64,000 nt of DNA, taken from Polytrichum commune (taxonomy: Eukaryota; Streptophyta; Polytrichopsida; Polytrichales; Polytrichaceae). The stretch covers positions 38,256,001 to 38,320,000 of the forward strand of contig OX485804.1 in assembly GCA_950295325.1 (NCBI GenBank). The letters run 5' to 3'. The notes below the pieces were generated by a model, which made no database searches, was not told the origin of the DNA, and saw only the letters and a program-made list of their open reading frames with translations. Positions 46,935-58,592 of the stretch are shown piece by piece (positions within the stretch are counted from its first letter, which is position 1; each line of letters begins with the position of its first letter). Both the position numbers and the translations under genes were made by a program.

Positions 46935-47309
46935 AATTTATGCTTCCGGCTGTATTAGTGGCCTTTGTAGTGACTAGGTTAATGTGAGTGAATAATTTTT
47001 TTAGGTGAAAGGCTTGCATCTTAGCCTTCCTGGGTGGCTGCTTGGGAAATTCCAAGCATGCATTTTACCCACATTGTATTCAATATGTCGAGTATGTTAA
47101 CCAGGTGTACTGGTGATGAATCTGTAGAATGCCCATGTATACATGTGAACCTGAATCACAGTAGGAGCTTCCTCTGTAACCTCTGGAAGCATGAAGGCGG
47201 AAACGTGATTAGATTTCAGGTTCCATATCTGGGTGAAAGTCAATGGAGTGCGACGGAAGAGGTGAATGCGGTTTCACTCACGAGGAAGAAATTACCTGAA
47301 GATGTTCAA

Positions 47310-48035
47310 GCTATATTTAGGGGGAATCTCCTGAATATTTGGTGACATTAAAGGATTTGAGGATAATTTGATTTATAATTAGAAATTCATGGTTTTCTGT
47401 ATAAATATTCTTGATGCCCTCATGGTGATACAGATGAATGTTGTTGGACTTCTTTTGGAAGGTATACTCTGCTCGAGTTTTGAGCACAAATTCAGTGGAC
47501 ACAGTATGTAGTTATCAGAGTTCTCTATATTGCTGAAATTATGTATTCAGCAATAGATTAAGTGGATAATTTCTTGCTCTAAGCTTTGGACTGCTTTGTT
47601 TTTCACTTTGGTAGGATACAAAATTTTGACATGTCAAAGCTATGAGACAGATCTTTATAGAAATTCTCTCTAATGCAAGCTGGGTAATCAAGATTCAAAT
47701 TGGGGATGTTGTCTTTAGCATTGTGAAATGAGTTGCACATCAACATCTATTTGCCAAGGTTGGCATAATGTTTTACAGAAATTCGCACTTGCCAATGCAA
47801 TAATGAGTATTTTAGTCTTAGAGTATTTTAGAGAGGCATCATCTTCCCAACCATGAGCCACCAGAAGAGGTCTTTAGCAAATGCCAACAGGAGAGAGATG
47901 AAAGTGACATTTCTGGATGCATTTCAAACAGTGTGATGTATACAGCTATAAATAATGCTGAAGAAAATTATGATGTTTGTGTCAGCTTGGCACAGCTTGG
48001 CGTGATTTGAGATTCTCACAGCACCTCTGCAGACT
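47310..48035. other. Intergenic, no gene seen
   Basis: AT-rich flank after the duplicated block. No coding or RNA feature was recognised. Confidence 0.5.
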
Positions 48036-48039
48036 CGAA

Positions 48040-48360
48040 TGTGCCCCATCTCAAGCCACAAATAATGCACACGAAAAAAGTCACAATATGGACTCACTGC
48101 CCCAGTGTCCAGGGAGATTGTTGGGCATAACTGGTCAAAATCTTTGTATTTCCAAGCCCACCTCATTACAGGTCGTGATCTTTCATTTTTTTTCTTTATT
48201 GATTTGAGGTATATTCCATACATTTCTCTAAAATGAGCGGTAATTTTCCTGAAGTCTTGAACTTCAACTGGTTGTTTCTCAAACTCAACCACTTCATATG
48301 TAACTAGAGGTCGGTTTTCTCTGTTCATTGCACTACCCACAAACAGCATTATTTGGGGCA
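48040..48360 (-). repeat. Dispersed repeat family B, copy 2 (longest open frame)
   Basis: The minus strand is open for 151 codons over 47924-48379. It reads VVEFEKQPVEVQDFRKIT, then HFREMYGIYLKSIKKK, then WAWKYKDFDQLCPTI. The first two blocks recur in other copies, so this may be the best-preserved fragment of an ancestral coding segment. No known family was recognised. Confidence 0.55.
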
Positions 48361-48641
48361 TATCTAAAAAAACTACCATAAGATTCTTGAGCTGTTTGTG
48401 TTTCCAATCTTATATATAATAATTACTGAATTGTTGGAAAGTTACACTGAAAAGTCACACTGAAAAGTCCAGAACATTCTTGTAGCTGTGAGACCCTGTT
48501 GCAAGAAAGAGGAGTGAATTTCAACAATACATGTCTTGAGAAAATTAAGTTGCTTTTGTAGCCACTCCTCTTCTCCCATGTTCTTGTAGACATCGTTGTT
48601 GAAAGCATGATAATATTTTTACATCGAGGTACACCATTTAA

Positions 48642-49090
48642 GGTATTTAGTGTCATTTACACTATTTGCGAAGGGCCTAAACTACATGCCTAGAGGTCTC
48701 AAAGTGTCATGACTGCTAATTGCCAATATGATAGCTTCTGTCAACATAAGTAACTTTTTAAAGTGAAATTTTATTTAGATTATAACATTAAATTGGGATA
48801 TGTGAGATGATAGTTTTGCGTTGAAGTATGCAAGGGAAGATATTATTATTGAACACAATAATGGCACGTATCATTTGTGTACACTTTGGTCAACTTGTAG
48901 ACCACTATGTAACATAGGCATGCACCTCATAACATTATTGAACATACTCATGGCAAGATATTAGTAAGCACAATTGAACACCAAGTATCATGAGGTGACA
49001 CTTATGCTGAAGTCATTAATTATCAATGTAACCTAGGATACACCTCAAATTAGGGTAAGTGACACTATTGGGCATGTGACACTAAATACC
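48642..49090. mobile_element. MITE with 14-bp terminal inverted repeats
   Basis: Left end GGTATTTAGTGTCA (48642-48655) is the exact reverse complement of the right end TGACACTAAATACC (49077-49090). The 449-bp non-coding interior matches 28537-28860 in opposite orientation. The shared TTAGTGT core resembles the MITE at 28982, but the termini differ. Confidence 0.75.
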
Positions 49091-49794
49091 ATAAACATTG
49101 TAGTTACCCACGTCTTATAGGTGACAATTTGGTAAATTGGTTAACAACCAACTGAAGGCGTGATAATAGTTTTGCATCAAGGTAGTACTTAATCTTGGAG
49201 CTTCGACCACTACAGAGACATTTGCTAACAAGGCAACCAATTGAGCCAAAGTCAATAGAGGCTAAAAAGGGTTGCACAAATTTATTTGCTTTGGCCATGA
49301 TGAAAATGCAACATAGCATTACTCAACTAATGAGTTGTGTTCAATTGCCTTAACTTCATACTCAATATAAAGCACTGGGATTTCGACATCCGGAATCTTA
49401 ATTTGCAAATCTACTATTGGGCCCAAGAACACATCTCATTGGCTGTGTAATGTTATGACAAGAATTGTATCATGATAAAAACTTGCCAAAAAGGTCCACA
49501 TCACAATGGATTGCAATTCCATCAATAAAGTTTCTTTTGAGATGGTTTGTTAAGAAACTAGGTAGTGTGGAGGACAAAAAAATTGAGTTGGTTTTAAGCA
49601 CATTATACACTCATGCAGCTAGAGAATCGTAACAATGCACTAGAGTTGACCTATGAATTTGAAAAACTTCATAAGGTAGGACAAAGTTTAAACACATAAT
49701 AGTAATAAGGCATTGAGGTTGAATTTTGAACTTGAACATGAACTATGATTTGTTCTTTAAAAACTTCTTATTATTTGAATCTTACCTATATCAC

Positions 49795-49977
49795 TTAATA
49801 TTCCCGGTTGTGAAATCTTCTATCTACGTGATGGGAAAATCAACAACCCACCCACTACAAGGTAGGCAGTAAACCCCACCCTGCATCAAGAGGATCCTTG
49901 AGCAGGGGTAGGACCAACAAGCTCAAATTCACATCGGATTTCCCGAAGTTATTATTATTATTATTATTATTATTATT
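49795..49977 (+). repeat. SINE family C, truncated copy with (TTA)n tail
   Basis: It shares with 50375-50623 the blocks 'tgtgaaatctt', 'tacgtgatg', 'gatccttgagcaggg' / 'gattcttgaacaggg' and 'aggaccaac..gctcaaattcac'. It ends in about nine TTA units (49949-49977). The tRNA-like head is missing, as expected for 5' truncation. Confidence 0.75.
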
Positions 49978-50374
49978 TCAATACATATATGTAAATATGC
50001 AAAAAGTCACCAAGAATCTAAAAGTTTTGTATTACATTTGAACTACAAATGTGAGTGCCTGGCGGTTATAGTTCATTCTACGCATCATTTTACTGCAAAT
50101 GTAAGCCCTCAACAAACAAATGTGTATACAAATCTGACCTTACCTTCATGTTTCTAGACCCGAGTTTAGTTTAAGGTGTCTATATAATGAATAAACATTT
50201 TTATATTCATTTGAATTCTCATACCATATATCGTTCAAATATGGTATATCCATCACATTCGTGTCAAACTTCATGAAACTGATTTTATCAAAGTAGTTGC
50301 ATTCCTTTTGGATTGTATGTTTGACACTTTCTACAACTTCCACTCATCATGGTTATGGACAACAATGCATCGCC

Positions 50375-50623
50375 CTAGTGGTCCGAGATGACCTTAAACT
50401 ACCAGGTGATAGTGGAGAGATACTCATTTTCTAATGAAGTGGTTGGCGGTTCGATTCCCACTGTGAAATCTTTTCTCTACTTGATGAAAAAAACTAGCTA
50501 AGTAGGTAAGAAGCCAAGAGCTCAGCCACCGCAAACCAAGAAGATTCTTGAACAGGGTAGGACCAACGGGCTCAAATTCACGTTGGATTACCTGACATTG
50601 GTTGGTTATTTATTTATTTATTT
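50375..50623 (+). mobile_element. SINE family C, full-length copy
   Basis: The 249-bp body is flanked by near-perfect 10-bp duplications: atgcatcgcc at 50365-50374 and atgcattgcc at 50624-50633. The head has an A-box-like 'tagtggtccgag' near 50376 and a perfect B box GGTTCGATTCC at 50448-50458, about 70 bp apart as in tRNA-derived pol III promoters. The 3' end is a (TTTA)n tail. The head, body and tail order fits a tRNA SINE. Confidence 0.85.
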
Positions 50624-50984
50624 ATGCATTGCCGTATAAAAATCATGTTAGAGCTAACAAGACCGTGACGGAAACGCATATTAACGTGTTCTATACAAGA
50701 AAACTACAACTCTTATTTCAAATAGTGTGGACTCCAAAATAATGTGGATAATAAATCAAGTGGATCGCATCAATTCTCAAGTGCCTTAGAAGTTGAGTGC
50801 AACACATTCAACGGCATCATATGAACAAAAGCACAAGCCACATGATTCGTATATGAATGACGGTGGAATCACAGTTGCAAACCGATGAATGGACAAATTG
50901 AACTACATAACAACACACCTTGTTTGGAATGCCAAAATGTGTCTCGTGTTGTGGTGCGATGGACAAGGGGAACGGGTGTAGATG

Positions 50985-51190
50985 AAGTGGTTGAGATTGA
51001 GAAATAACCGGTTCAAATCCAAGACTTTAAGGAACATTCCCCGGACGAGTTAGAGGGATCTTCTAGAATATTCCCCCACTTTCGCATAGAAAGAAATGCC
51101 GAAAGATGTCAACACGTAACCGGTTGGTCTTGGAAACACTAGGATCTTGACCGATTATGCCCAAAAGATTCCCCGGACACTTGGTGCTTA
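50985..51190 (+). repeat. Dispersed repeat family B, copy 3 (opposite orientation)
   Basis: The plus strand reads VVEIEK, a stop, then PVQIQDFKE. After a diverged part comes 'ggatcttgaccgattatgccc' in two halves and a 'ccccggacac' end. The stop replaces the Gln of copy 2 (TAA for CAA). Confidence 0.6.
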
Positions 51191-52146
51191 AAATCGGTGT
51201 GGTCCACAACACTTGTTTGAAATAGATGTTATAGTGCGATCCCTATGTGATTTGTACTATCTAATAACGCGGCTCTTTGCTTCGCACTGAAAGGCACTTG
51301 GCAAGAGGAAGGTTAGTTGACCTATGGCTTTGCATTCAGTGTTGCGTAACAATACTTGTTGGACAGGCCAATTGAGAACATTGTGCAAGGATGATCAACA
51401 CTAGGCCAACGGGCTCACCTTCATGCCGGTATTTACGTACTGGCGTAATTTTTCTTTTCTTTTCTTTTCTTCCTTGTGCAAGTACATGAAGGAAGGGGTC
51501 CAAAGTCCATATATTGAGACAAACCTACCAACTATCCTAAGAAGAATAAATTTGTGTTAATTTTACAAGTATCAATGTGCTCCTCATCGATTTCAAAATA
51601 CAACCTTTGCTTTAAATTAGTGCACCCAATTTTGACTATTTATAACTCAAGGAGGGCACTAACGTAGCTTGTGTAATACTACGTGGGTGCATAAAAGGCC
51701 ATTAATTGAGAGCTTGGTTTACATAACGTATACATATGGGATGGGTCATGGGTATTGTTCCATTTTAGTTTTGTAGAAATGAACAAGGTAGTATGAATTA
51801 TGTCAAAGAGGTAAGCTTTTCTTAAGACCCCCCAAAGGTTTCTCGTAAGAGAAGTTTATTTCATCCATATACACTTTGCACGCTCAAAAGTTCACATGCT
51901 TCCATCCACGAAGCAATATTTGTCATCGTCCCCCATGTCAACAAAAAGTGAGCATTTAACAAGATGTGTTCATTTATTTGCAAATCATTTATGTTTTGTT
52001 TTACATATTGTACTCTAGGATTTAAAATTCATGTATGACTATCATGTAGACTATAATTTGTATGTATAATCTTCCTTTTGGTCATTAAAATGTTGTATGT
52101 AGGAGGTCTTAATAAGGGGTCCCCCATGCACATGGATCCCACTTCT

Positions 52147-52770
52147 AAAGGAGACTCCAGGGAGATTTTTGGGCACAGCCAGTCACATCCTATTGCTTCC
52201 AAGTCCAACTGGTTACATGCTGTGATCTTTCAGTTTTTCTTTACTAATGTGAGGTATGTTCCATAGATTCCTCTTAAACAATCAGTAAGTCTCCTAAAGT
52301 CTTGAGCTTCAACTGGTTCATCTGTAACTAACCGCCGGTTATATTCGATAGATTCCTCTAAATTGATTGGTAATTCTTCTAAAGTCTCCAACTTCGACCG
52401 GTTATTTCTCAACTCAACCGGTTCATCTGTAACTAACCGCCGGTTATATTCGATAGATTCCTCTAAATTGATTGGTAATTCTTCTAAAGTCTCCAACTTC
52501 GACCGGTTATTTCTCAACTCAACCGGTTCATCTGTAACTAACCGCCGGTTATATTCGATAGATTCCTCTAAATTGATCGGTGATTCTTCTAAAGTCTCCA
52601 ACTTCGACCGGTTGTTTCTCAACTCAACCGGTTCATCTGTAACTAACCGCCGGTTATATTCGATAGATTCCTCTAAAATGATCAGTAATTCTCCTAAAGT
52701 CTCCAACTTCGACCGGTTATTTCTCAAACTCAACTTCATCTGTAATGAACCGCCGGTTCTTCTCGAGCAG
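52147..52770 (-). repeat. Dispersed repeat family B, copy 4, with internal tandem expansion
   Basis: Outer blocks match copy 2 ('ccagggagattttgggca', 'ggtatgttccata', and the minus-strand frame VEAQDFRRLTDCLRGIYG). Its middle has expanded into the 105-bp tandem units listed next. Confidence 0.7.
52321..52738 (-). repeat. Four tandem 105-bp units, open in frame on both strands
   Basis: Units start at 52321, 52426, 52531 and 52636 with about 95% identity by eye. 105 bp equals 35 codons, so any stop-free frame stays open: 169 codons on the minus strand (units NNRSKLETLEE then INLEESIEYNRRLVTDEP) and 141 on the plus strand. Each unit holds palindromic CCGCCGG and ACCGGTT words. Translation is not implied. 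Confidence 0.9.
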
Positions 52771-52799
52771 TGGTGTGGTTCATCTTAACTATTTTAAAG

Positions 52800-54570
52800 T
52801 ACGTGGCGTAGTACAAGGTGTACTACGTAGAGTAGAGGCGCCTATTCCCGATCAGTATGGCCACCTCTACTCTAATAACCAGTTGAGAGTGTTGTGAAAA
52901 AGTACATGAAGGCAGGGGCCCAGAGTCCATGAACCAACCTTTTTTCTAGGAGTTTTTTTGGGTCTTTCCACCATGTGCCACCGATGAAAAAAAGAGTGTA
53001 GCAGGTTCATCCACATTTTGAATGAGATCACAATTAACAAAAACGATGAAATGGATGATTTTTTTGACCATAGACTTGGTATGAATTCCAACAAATATAA
53101 CATTTTTGGACAGAAGAAGAAAGAAATGTCGCCTTTTAGCTATATTTCGCCACCAAAAAAAATGAACATATACCTACTCTAAGAAGAAAAGGAATAGGAG
53201 AATAAAATCCCAAATGTTGATTTCAAAACTTGTTTGGGTCCACATCCATATTAAATATGGATTCTTTAAATTAGTGTGTCTCATTTTAACTATTTGAAAT
53301 AAACGGTGCAGTGTAATATGTACTAATAACCGGTCAAGAAGTGTTGCAAAAGTGGAAGGAGGAAGTGGGTCCATAGACGCATGCCTACCCTAAGGGGAAA
53401 GAAAGAGCTAAGTCGAAGAAGAAAATTCAAATTGATTCCATAACCAATCGATCATCCAAGAGCATAAGGATTATGAGAACTTGTCACAACGTTTCATCTA
53501 AGTAGGCTACAATATCATCCATAATTCCAAGGTTTTGCCTGCAAAGTTGAATAAATTTGTTAATTAGTTGGAGGAGGCCCAGGGAGTGCACTGTTCAAGT
53601 ACTGTATTTATACACGTGGGTGCACAAAAGGGGTGTTATTTAAAACAAGCATGTACAAAATGTACGTACAAGAGACATATTGCTATTAAGCAAGAAGTAG
53701 ATATACATGAGGCTATAGAAAAATATATGTAAAGTACGCATTTACGCGTTTACGCATTCAAGTCAGACCTGGACCAAGAATCATGTGTTTTTTCATCCAC
53801 TAAGTAACGACTTTATAACTAAAAATCCATGATTTGATATTATACATATAATAGGGCCATATTTTTGCATTTCCAAACATGTGTACACATGTTATATACA
53901 TATTCTGTATTTGTTTTTGGACCCTTGTGTATGTATGGAAATGTATTTTGAAGCAATGAGATTTGTAAGTATATTGCTTGATTTTAGCAAAAATAAAATG
54001 TATACAGGGGTATTTTAATAAGGGGCATGCACGCACGTGATGCTTGGTTTTAATGAATAGTGCACTCCCTGAGGGAGGAGGTGGATGGCTTGTCATCCAC
54101 TCTCTCCTCTCAACGGTTATATAGTCCATAATCATTGTCGACTTCACCAATGGAAGCTTAAAATGAGTGTGATCCACACTAATTGAAACAAGCGGCTAGT
54201 CGCAAAAGTATTAACCTGAACACGCGGCTAGATTCTAGTCAGTTGTCTAACCAAGGCCACAATTTGGCTCATTTTGGACACCACTTTAGATCAACACAAA
54301 TTTAGCTTACAGATGAACTCCGCTTGAAGAGCGAGTTACTAACAGCATAGAATCAAAAGACGTATGTGGCCAGTTCCATTTGGCTGCCGAAATTTGGCCC
54401 ATTTCACAGACACGCCCCTAGGTCTCTTCCCTCATGGCACAACCAATAAATGGTGTACTATTAGCTACACCAATCATCCCAATTAGCGAGGGTGGCAACT
54501 AATTCCCAAAGCCCGCACTATTTAGCCAAACCTCAAAGTTACCGAGGGCTAAGATTTGTTACCCAGTGAC
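52800..54570. other. Intergenic, no gene seen
   Basis: AT-rich. Two similar passages near 52890 and 53340 ('ataaccagttgagagtgttg' / 'ataaccggtcaagaagtgtt') suggest a diverged repeat with period about 455 bp. No gene was recognised. Confidence 0.5.
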
Positions 54571-54574
54571 ACTA

Positions 54575-55570
54575 AATTCATGAATACATGTTTCGTGTAC
54601 CATGGATGTCAAGAAAATCAATGCACGCTCTAAGGTGTTTGTAGAGCGACAAAAACAAACTTATCTGGGAACACATGCTTGTTAGCGAAGAGTGCCAAAC
54701 ACATGTACTTTCAGTGCATAGTAATTTCAATGAATATTGTTGGGATGAACAACGCTTCCTAGATCTTTTGGTGGCACTAATTTCACAGCGTAAAGAATCT
54801 TAGCATCACCGTCACTAATCTCCCGCACTCGCTATTAACCCTCTCCTCCCGCACTAATGGGGACAACGAGTGTGCATAGTGCGGGAGGAGTCCATCGCCA
54901 CAAGAGCACATTTCATGAACACATGAATACATGCTCATTTCCCATGGATGTCAAGAAAAGTAGTGCACGCTCTAAGATGTTTGTAGAATGACAAAAACAA
55001 ATTTATCTGGAAACACATGCTTGTTAGTGAATAGTGCCAAGCACTGGTACTTTCAACGCATAGTAATGTCAAAGAATACTGACGGGATGAACAACGCTTC
55101 CTATATCTTTTGGTGGCACTAATTTCACAGCGTAAAGAATCTTAGCATCACCGTCACTAATCTCCCGCACTCGCTATTAACCCTCTCCTCCCGCACTAAT
55201 GGGGACAACGAGTGTGCATAGTGCGGGAGGAGTCCATCGCCACAAGAACATCTTTCATGAACACGTGAATAATGTTCCATTTCCCATGGGTGTCAAGAAA
55301 AGTAGTGCACGCTCTAAGATGTTTGTAGAATGATAAAAACAAATTTATCTGGAAACACATGCTTGTTAGTGAATAGTGCCAAGCACCGATACGTTCAGCG
55401 AATAGTAATGTCAATGATTACTGCCGGGATGAACAACGCTTCCTATATCTTTTGGTGGCACTAATTTCATAGCGTAAAGAGACTTAGCATCACCGTCACT
55501 AATTTCTCGCATTACACTAATGGGGACAACGAGTGTGCATAGTGCGCAAAGGAGTCCATAGCCACACGAG
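54575..55570 (+). repeat. 342-bp tandem array (about three units) with hairpins, next to PetM
   Basis: The word 'catggatgtcaagaaaa' (one base changed in the third unit) recurs at 54601, 54943 and 55285, exactly 342 bp apart. Units one and two each contain a perfect 14-bp hairpin (ctcctcccgcacta / tagtgcgggaggag, 54843-54856 with 54877-54890, and 55185-55198 with 55219-55232). In unit three the hairpin has decayed. The array ends about 110 bp before the inferred PetM leader. Confidence 0.88.
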
Positions 55571-55679
55571 CGACCTTAATGTCTCCTAAGAAGGAGAGAA
55601 AAAGGGGAAAGGTAAGTAGCTAAGAAGGTGGCCAATCCAAGAGCGGGTAAATAAGGGGGAGGGAGAAGACGAGGCTGAG

Positions 55680-55866
55680 AAAGGGAAGGGGCGATGGCCG
55701 TGTGAGAACCACGCACGGCAATCGCACCTTATCCTCACGCTCATTATCCCTCGCTCCGCTTCACGGTCGCTGCACTCGAACTCCTTCTCGCACTCAATCT
55801 CGTCTCGTCGCTTCGCATCGCATCGCATTTCGGAGTGATTGCAAAGACCAAAATCCAGGTGCAGAA
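55680..55866 (+). promoter_or_regulatory. Proximal promoter and leader of PetM
   Basis: GC-rich and CT-rich sequence between the tandem array and the ATG at 55867. It contains an I-box-type GGATAAG (minus strand, 55728-55734), common in light-regulated plant promoters, and pyrimidine patches (ctccttctcgcactc). The transcription start was not resolved. Confidence 0.4.
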
Positions 55867-56244
55867 ATGGCAGCGGCAACGGCAATGAGGTCGGCATGCG
55901 CTGCGGCCGTGGTGCCGTCGCTCGCACAGGCACCCGCGGCCAAGAGGTCGAACGCCGGCGCGTCCATGAGCATGCGGAGCTTGAAGGCGTTCGGGGGTTT
56001 GAAGCCTGAGAGCCAGGTGTCCAACCTCGGTGTGTCGCAGTGCACGGAGCAGGCCTTCGCTGCGGTGAGGGCGAGGTGCAACAAGCGTGCCGGAGCTTCC
56101 CGGGGCGGAGCTGCCGCGTCGACTTGCGATGTGGCGTCCGAGATTTTTCGCATCGTGCCAATCATGAGCGGCCTGACGTTGATGGGAATTGCGCTCGGGT
56201 TCGTGCTGTTGCGTGTGGAAGCCGCCGTCGAGGAGTCGGAGTAG
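55867..56244 (+). CDS. petM: Cytochrome b6-f complex subunit 7 (PetM), plastid precursor
   Basis: 125 residues in one exon. Residues 1 to about 85 are rich in Ala, Ser and Arg with almost no acidic residues, as in a chloroplast transit peptide. The mature part ([19 protein letters not shown] then [16 protein letters not shown]) has one membrane span at about 96-115 followed by the FVLLRVE and acidic tail typical of PetM. PetM is a small peripheral-helix subunit that stabilises the b6f dimer in the thylakoid, between photosystems II and I. The ATG at 55867 starts directly with MAAATAMRS; the frame is open further upstream, but that part looks like leader. The gene is GC-rich and lies between the two GT31 copies. 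Confidence 0.9.
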   Translation: MAAATAMRSACAAAVVPSLAQAPAAKRSNAGASMSMRSLKAFGGLKPESQVSNLGVSQCTEQAFAAVRARCNKRAGASRGGAAASTCDVASEIFRIVPIMSGLTLMGIALGFVLLRVEAAVEESE

Positions 56245-56299
56245 GCTCAGCCTTTTCTTGATTTGCTTCTTTTTCCTTCCTTTTACCACGGAGCCCTTT

Positions 56300-56785
56300 G
56301 TATAACGTAATTCGAATTCAAAAGCATTTGTCGAAATTTCATCTTGTGTCAGGAAAGAGAAATGGCCATGCATTGCGCTGCTGCAAGATTATTATTGTTG
56401 CGCGCAAGATATTGTTGGAAGCGTACAAACTTAGACTCTCGTTCTCTCTCGTATGCTCGGGCGTGATGCCTCTCCATGCGGGGCCATATGTAACTTAGGT
56501 CAAGAACTTCAAAATTGAAAAGGTTTCCGTTGATTGATTCCTCTGAGGAACTGCAGGAACGTCTGTTTCATTCCATATTGTTCTATGCATATCTAAACTT
56601 ATAGTCGATTGTTTGATTTCGGTTTTCTACCACCAGGTCCTGGATTCCCCTGTAGAATGTAATTCGATTTCAAAAGTTTCTGTCGACATTTCACCTTATA
56701 TCAGAAAGAGAAATGGACATGCATTGCGCTGCTGCAAGTTTATTGTTGTTGCGGAATTAACTTTGTAAGCGCGCAAGATTTCTAT
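56300..56785 (+). repeat. Duplicated PetM 3' UTR segment
   Basis: About 130 bp at 56300-56430 recurs at about 56655-56785 ('catgcattgcgctgctgcaa', 'cagaaagagaaatgg', 'gcgcaagat'). The copies lie about 357 bp apart and are roughly 80-85% identical. The coding region itself is not repeated, so this is a local tandem duplication behind the gene. Confidence 0.75.
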
Positions 56786-57004
56786 AGTTCCATATCTCAA
56801 TTCGGTAGTAGTCAATTAGCAAATGCAGTACACAGAGTTTGTCACCCTGTCACAAACCTAGAGCATTGCGCACTCAAGCTAGTGCTGATTTTAGCTTTTA
56901 TATAGGTATGCTTATACGTCATTCTTCGATCCATCACAGTGTTATGATACAGCACGCAATGTCAATTCACACTGCGTCATAGTTCTTTGGAGCTAGCTAT
57001 ACCC

Positions 57005-57190
57005 CAAGTAAGGAATACGGGTATTATGTGGTTACTTCTCTTAATCGGACTCCTAAATTTAACTGATGCGTTTTAAGTGAGGATGAAAGACCATAAAGCT
57101 TAAAAAAAATTAAGTACTCCACACTTGACGGTGAATAGACTTGGGAGGAGTTACCGAAAGAGGGGAGGTTATATTTTCATTGTGTACAGC
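57005..57190 (+). repeat. Repeat family A fragment
   Basis: It reads 'gggtattatgtggttact', then 'taatcggactccta', then 'cttgggaggag' in the order of the family A copy at 31729. It is diverged and truncated. Confidence 0.5.
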
Positions 57191-57199
57191 TGTCTTTAG

Positions 57200-58255
57200 C
57201 TGATGCTGTTTCATAGATCTGCTAATGTAACACAAGATTCACTATGTATATCTAGTTGGTACAAGTTGGAGAACATTAAAAAAGCCCAAATGAGAGATCT
57301 GAAGCAGGTGTGATACAATTAAATGGGCAGTGTGTTCCAACGTGTGTTCCAAATTAGTGCAGTGGCAAGGACTAGGATGGTGGATGTGATATAGTTAAGT
57401 ATCAGTAATTTTTTACAGTTGCTGTGACCGAGACATTTACCAGAAATGTCTCAAATTTGTAACTATCGCTGCCATGTAAATGGGACTTTTTGTGAACTTT
57501 TGTATTAGTTGAACACCGTAAAATGGTAAAAAAACACTGCTCAAATGGATAAACGTGTAACTCAAGAAGGTTATTGTCCAGTGATAAAAAGTTTTTAGGG
57601 CAGCAATTCTGTAACATTTTTGTGTGCAACGCTTCCAAGAATAATAGATAAATTCGATGTCACTCAGACGAATTTTGAATTCGTTGACTTGATTTGCATT
57701 GGAGAAAATTCAACTCTAGAGAGTAACACTTACTAAGCAATCTCAGGTGGGAAAAAGATGAGCATGGTATCTTTGACGAAAAGAAAACACCAAAAGCACC
57801 ACAACATCTCGGACCACATCCATTCCAACAACATCTCAGTGGTCCTGCTTTGCCCCTCCTTGTAAAATTACTAGAGTAACATTTGACCCAGCTGCCTACC
57901 CTCATGACATTGACAAAGATATAGTTTGTGGTAACTGGGCAAGAGAACAGATTGCACAATCGAAGGTGCACAATCAGAGTAACACAACTTCCGTTAGATA
58001 ATAAAAAAACAGACTCCTGCTATTTAATGGCTCAGGTACTCAGTGACCCAACGAAAACCATTTCAATTGCATCCAGACACAGCAACTAAAACTCAACGAG
58101 AGGTAATCTTCCAAAACAACTTCACAACAGTCATCTGTAATCAAGAAGCATACAAGGAAAACAAGAATATCTAGTCAGAAAAATCATCAACATCTGATGG
58201 TAATCACTCTCCTGAACTCCTTGCATGTAAACCCACAATCAGGAGATCCCTTTGG
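57200..58255. other. Intergenic, no gene seen
   Basis: No coding frame with recognisable content and no RNA gene. The end leads into the 3' flank of the right GT31 copy. Confidence 0.5.
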
Positions 58256-58592
58256 TTAGGTTTGAACAGTTTCTTCCATCCTCTTCATAGTCTGTGAAAT
58301 CAACTTCACAACTTCTGACAACTTCTACCCAACTTTCACCCAGACATAAAACCCAGAGTCCATAGAAAGATCTATCCAATGGTACAGAGGAAGCTTGTCC
58401 TATCAGATTCATCACCAGTTCATTTAGTAATCATACTCGCCATATTGAATACAATGTGGGTAAAATGCATGCTTGGAATTTCCCAAGCAGCCACCCAGGA
58501 AGGCTAAGATGCAAGCCTTCCATCTTAAGAATTTATTCACTTACATTATCCTAGTCACTACAAAGGCCACTAACATGGCTGCAGCACAGATC

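Larger units (their letters stand above)
44030..47300 (+). repeat. Left arm of a large inverted segmental duplication
   Basis: About 3.3 kb matches 58260-61440 in reverse orientation. Homology runs through the non-coding leader, the whole GT31 coding region and about 300 bp of 3' flank. At the left end both arms share 'gagatcgctggcgatggca'; in the 3' flank both share 'ctgggtgaaagt'. Because leader and flank are included, the copies arose by DNA duplication and not by retroposition. Confidence 0.88.

Noticed and set aside
52321-52738. Possible CRISPR-like array
   Set aside because: The units are 105 bp and nearly identical throughout with no unique spacers, and the genome is a plant's.
55586-56373. 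Antisense open frames of about 190-210 codons over PetM
   Set aside because: They are shadows of a GC-rich coding region and its leader; composition is Arg/Ser/Pro-rich with no domain, and the sense frame has a clear PetM match.
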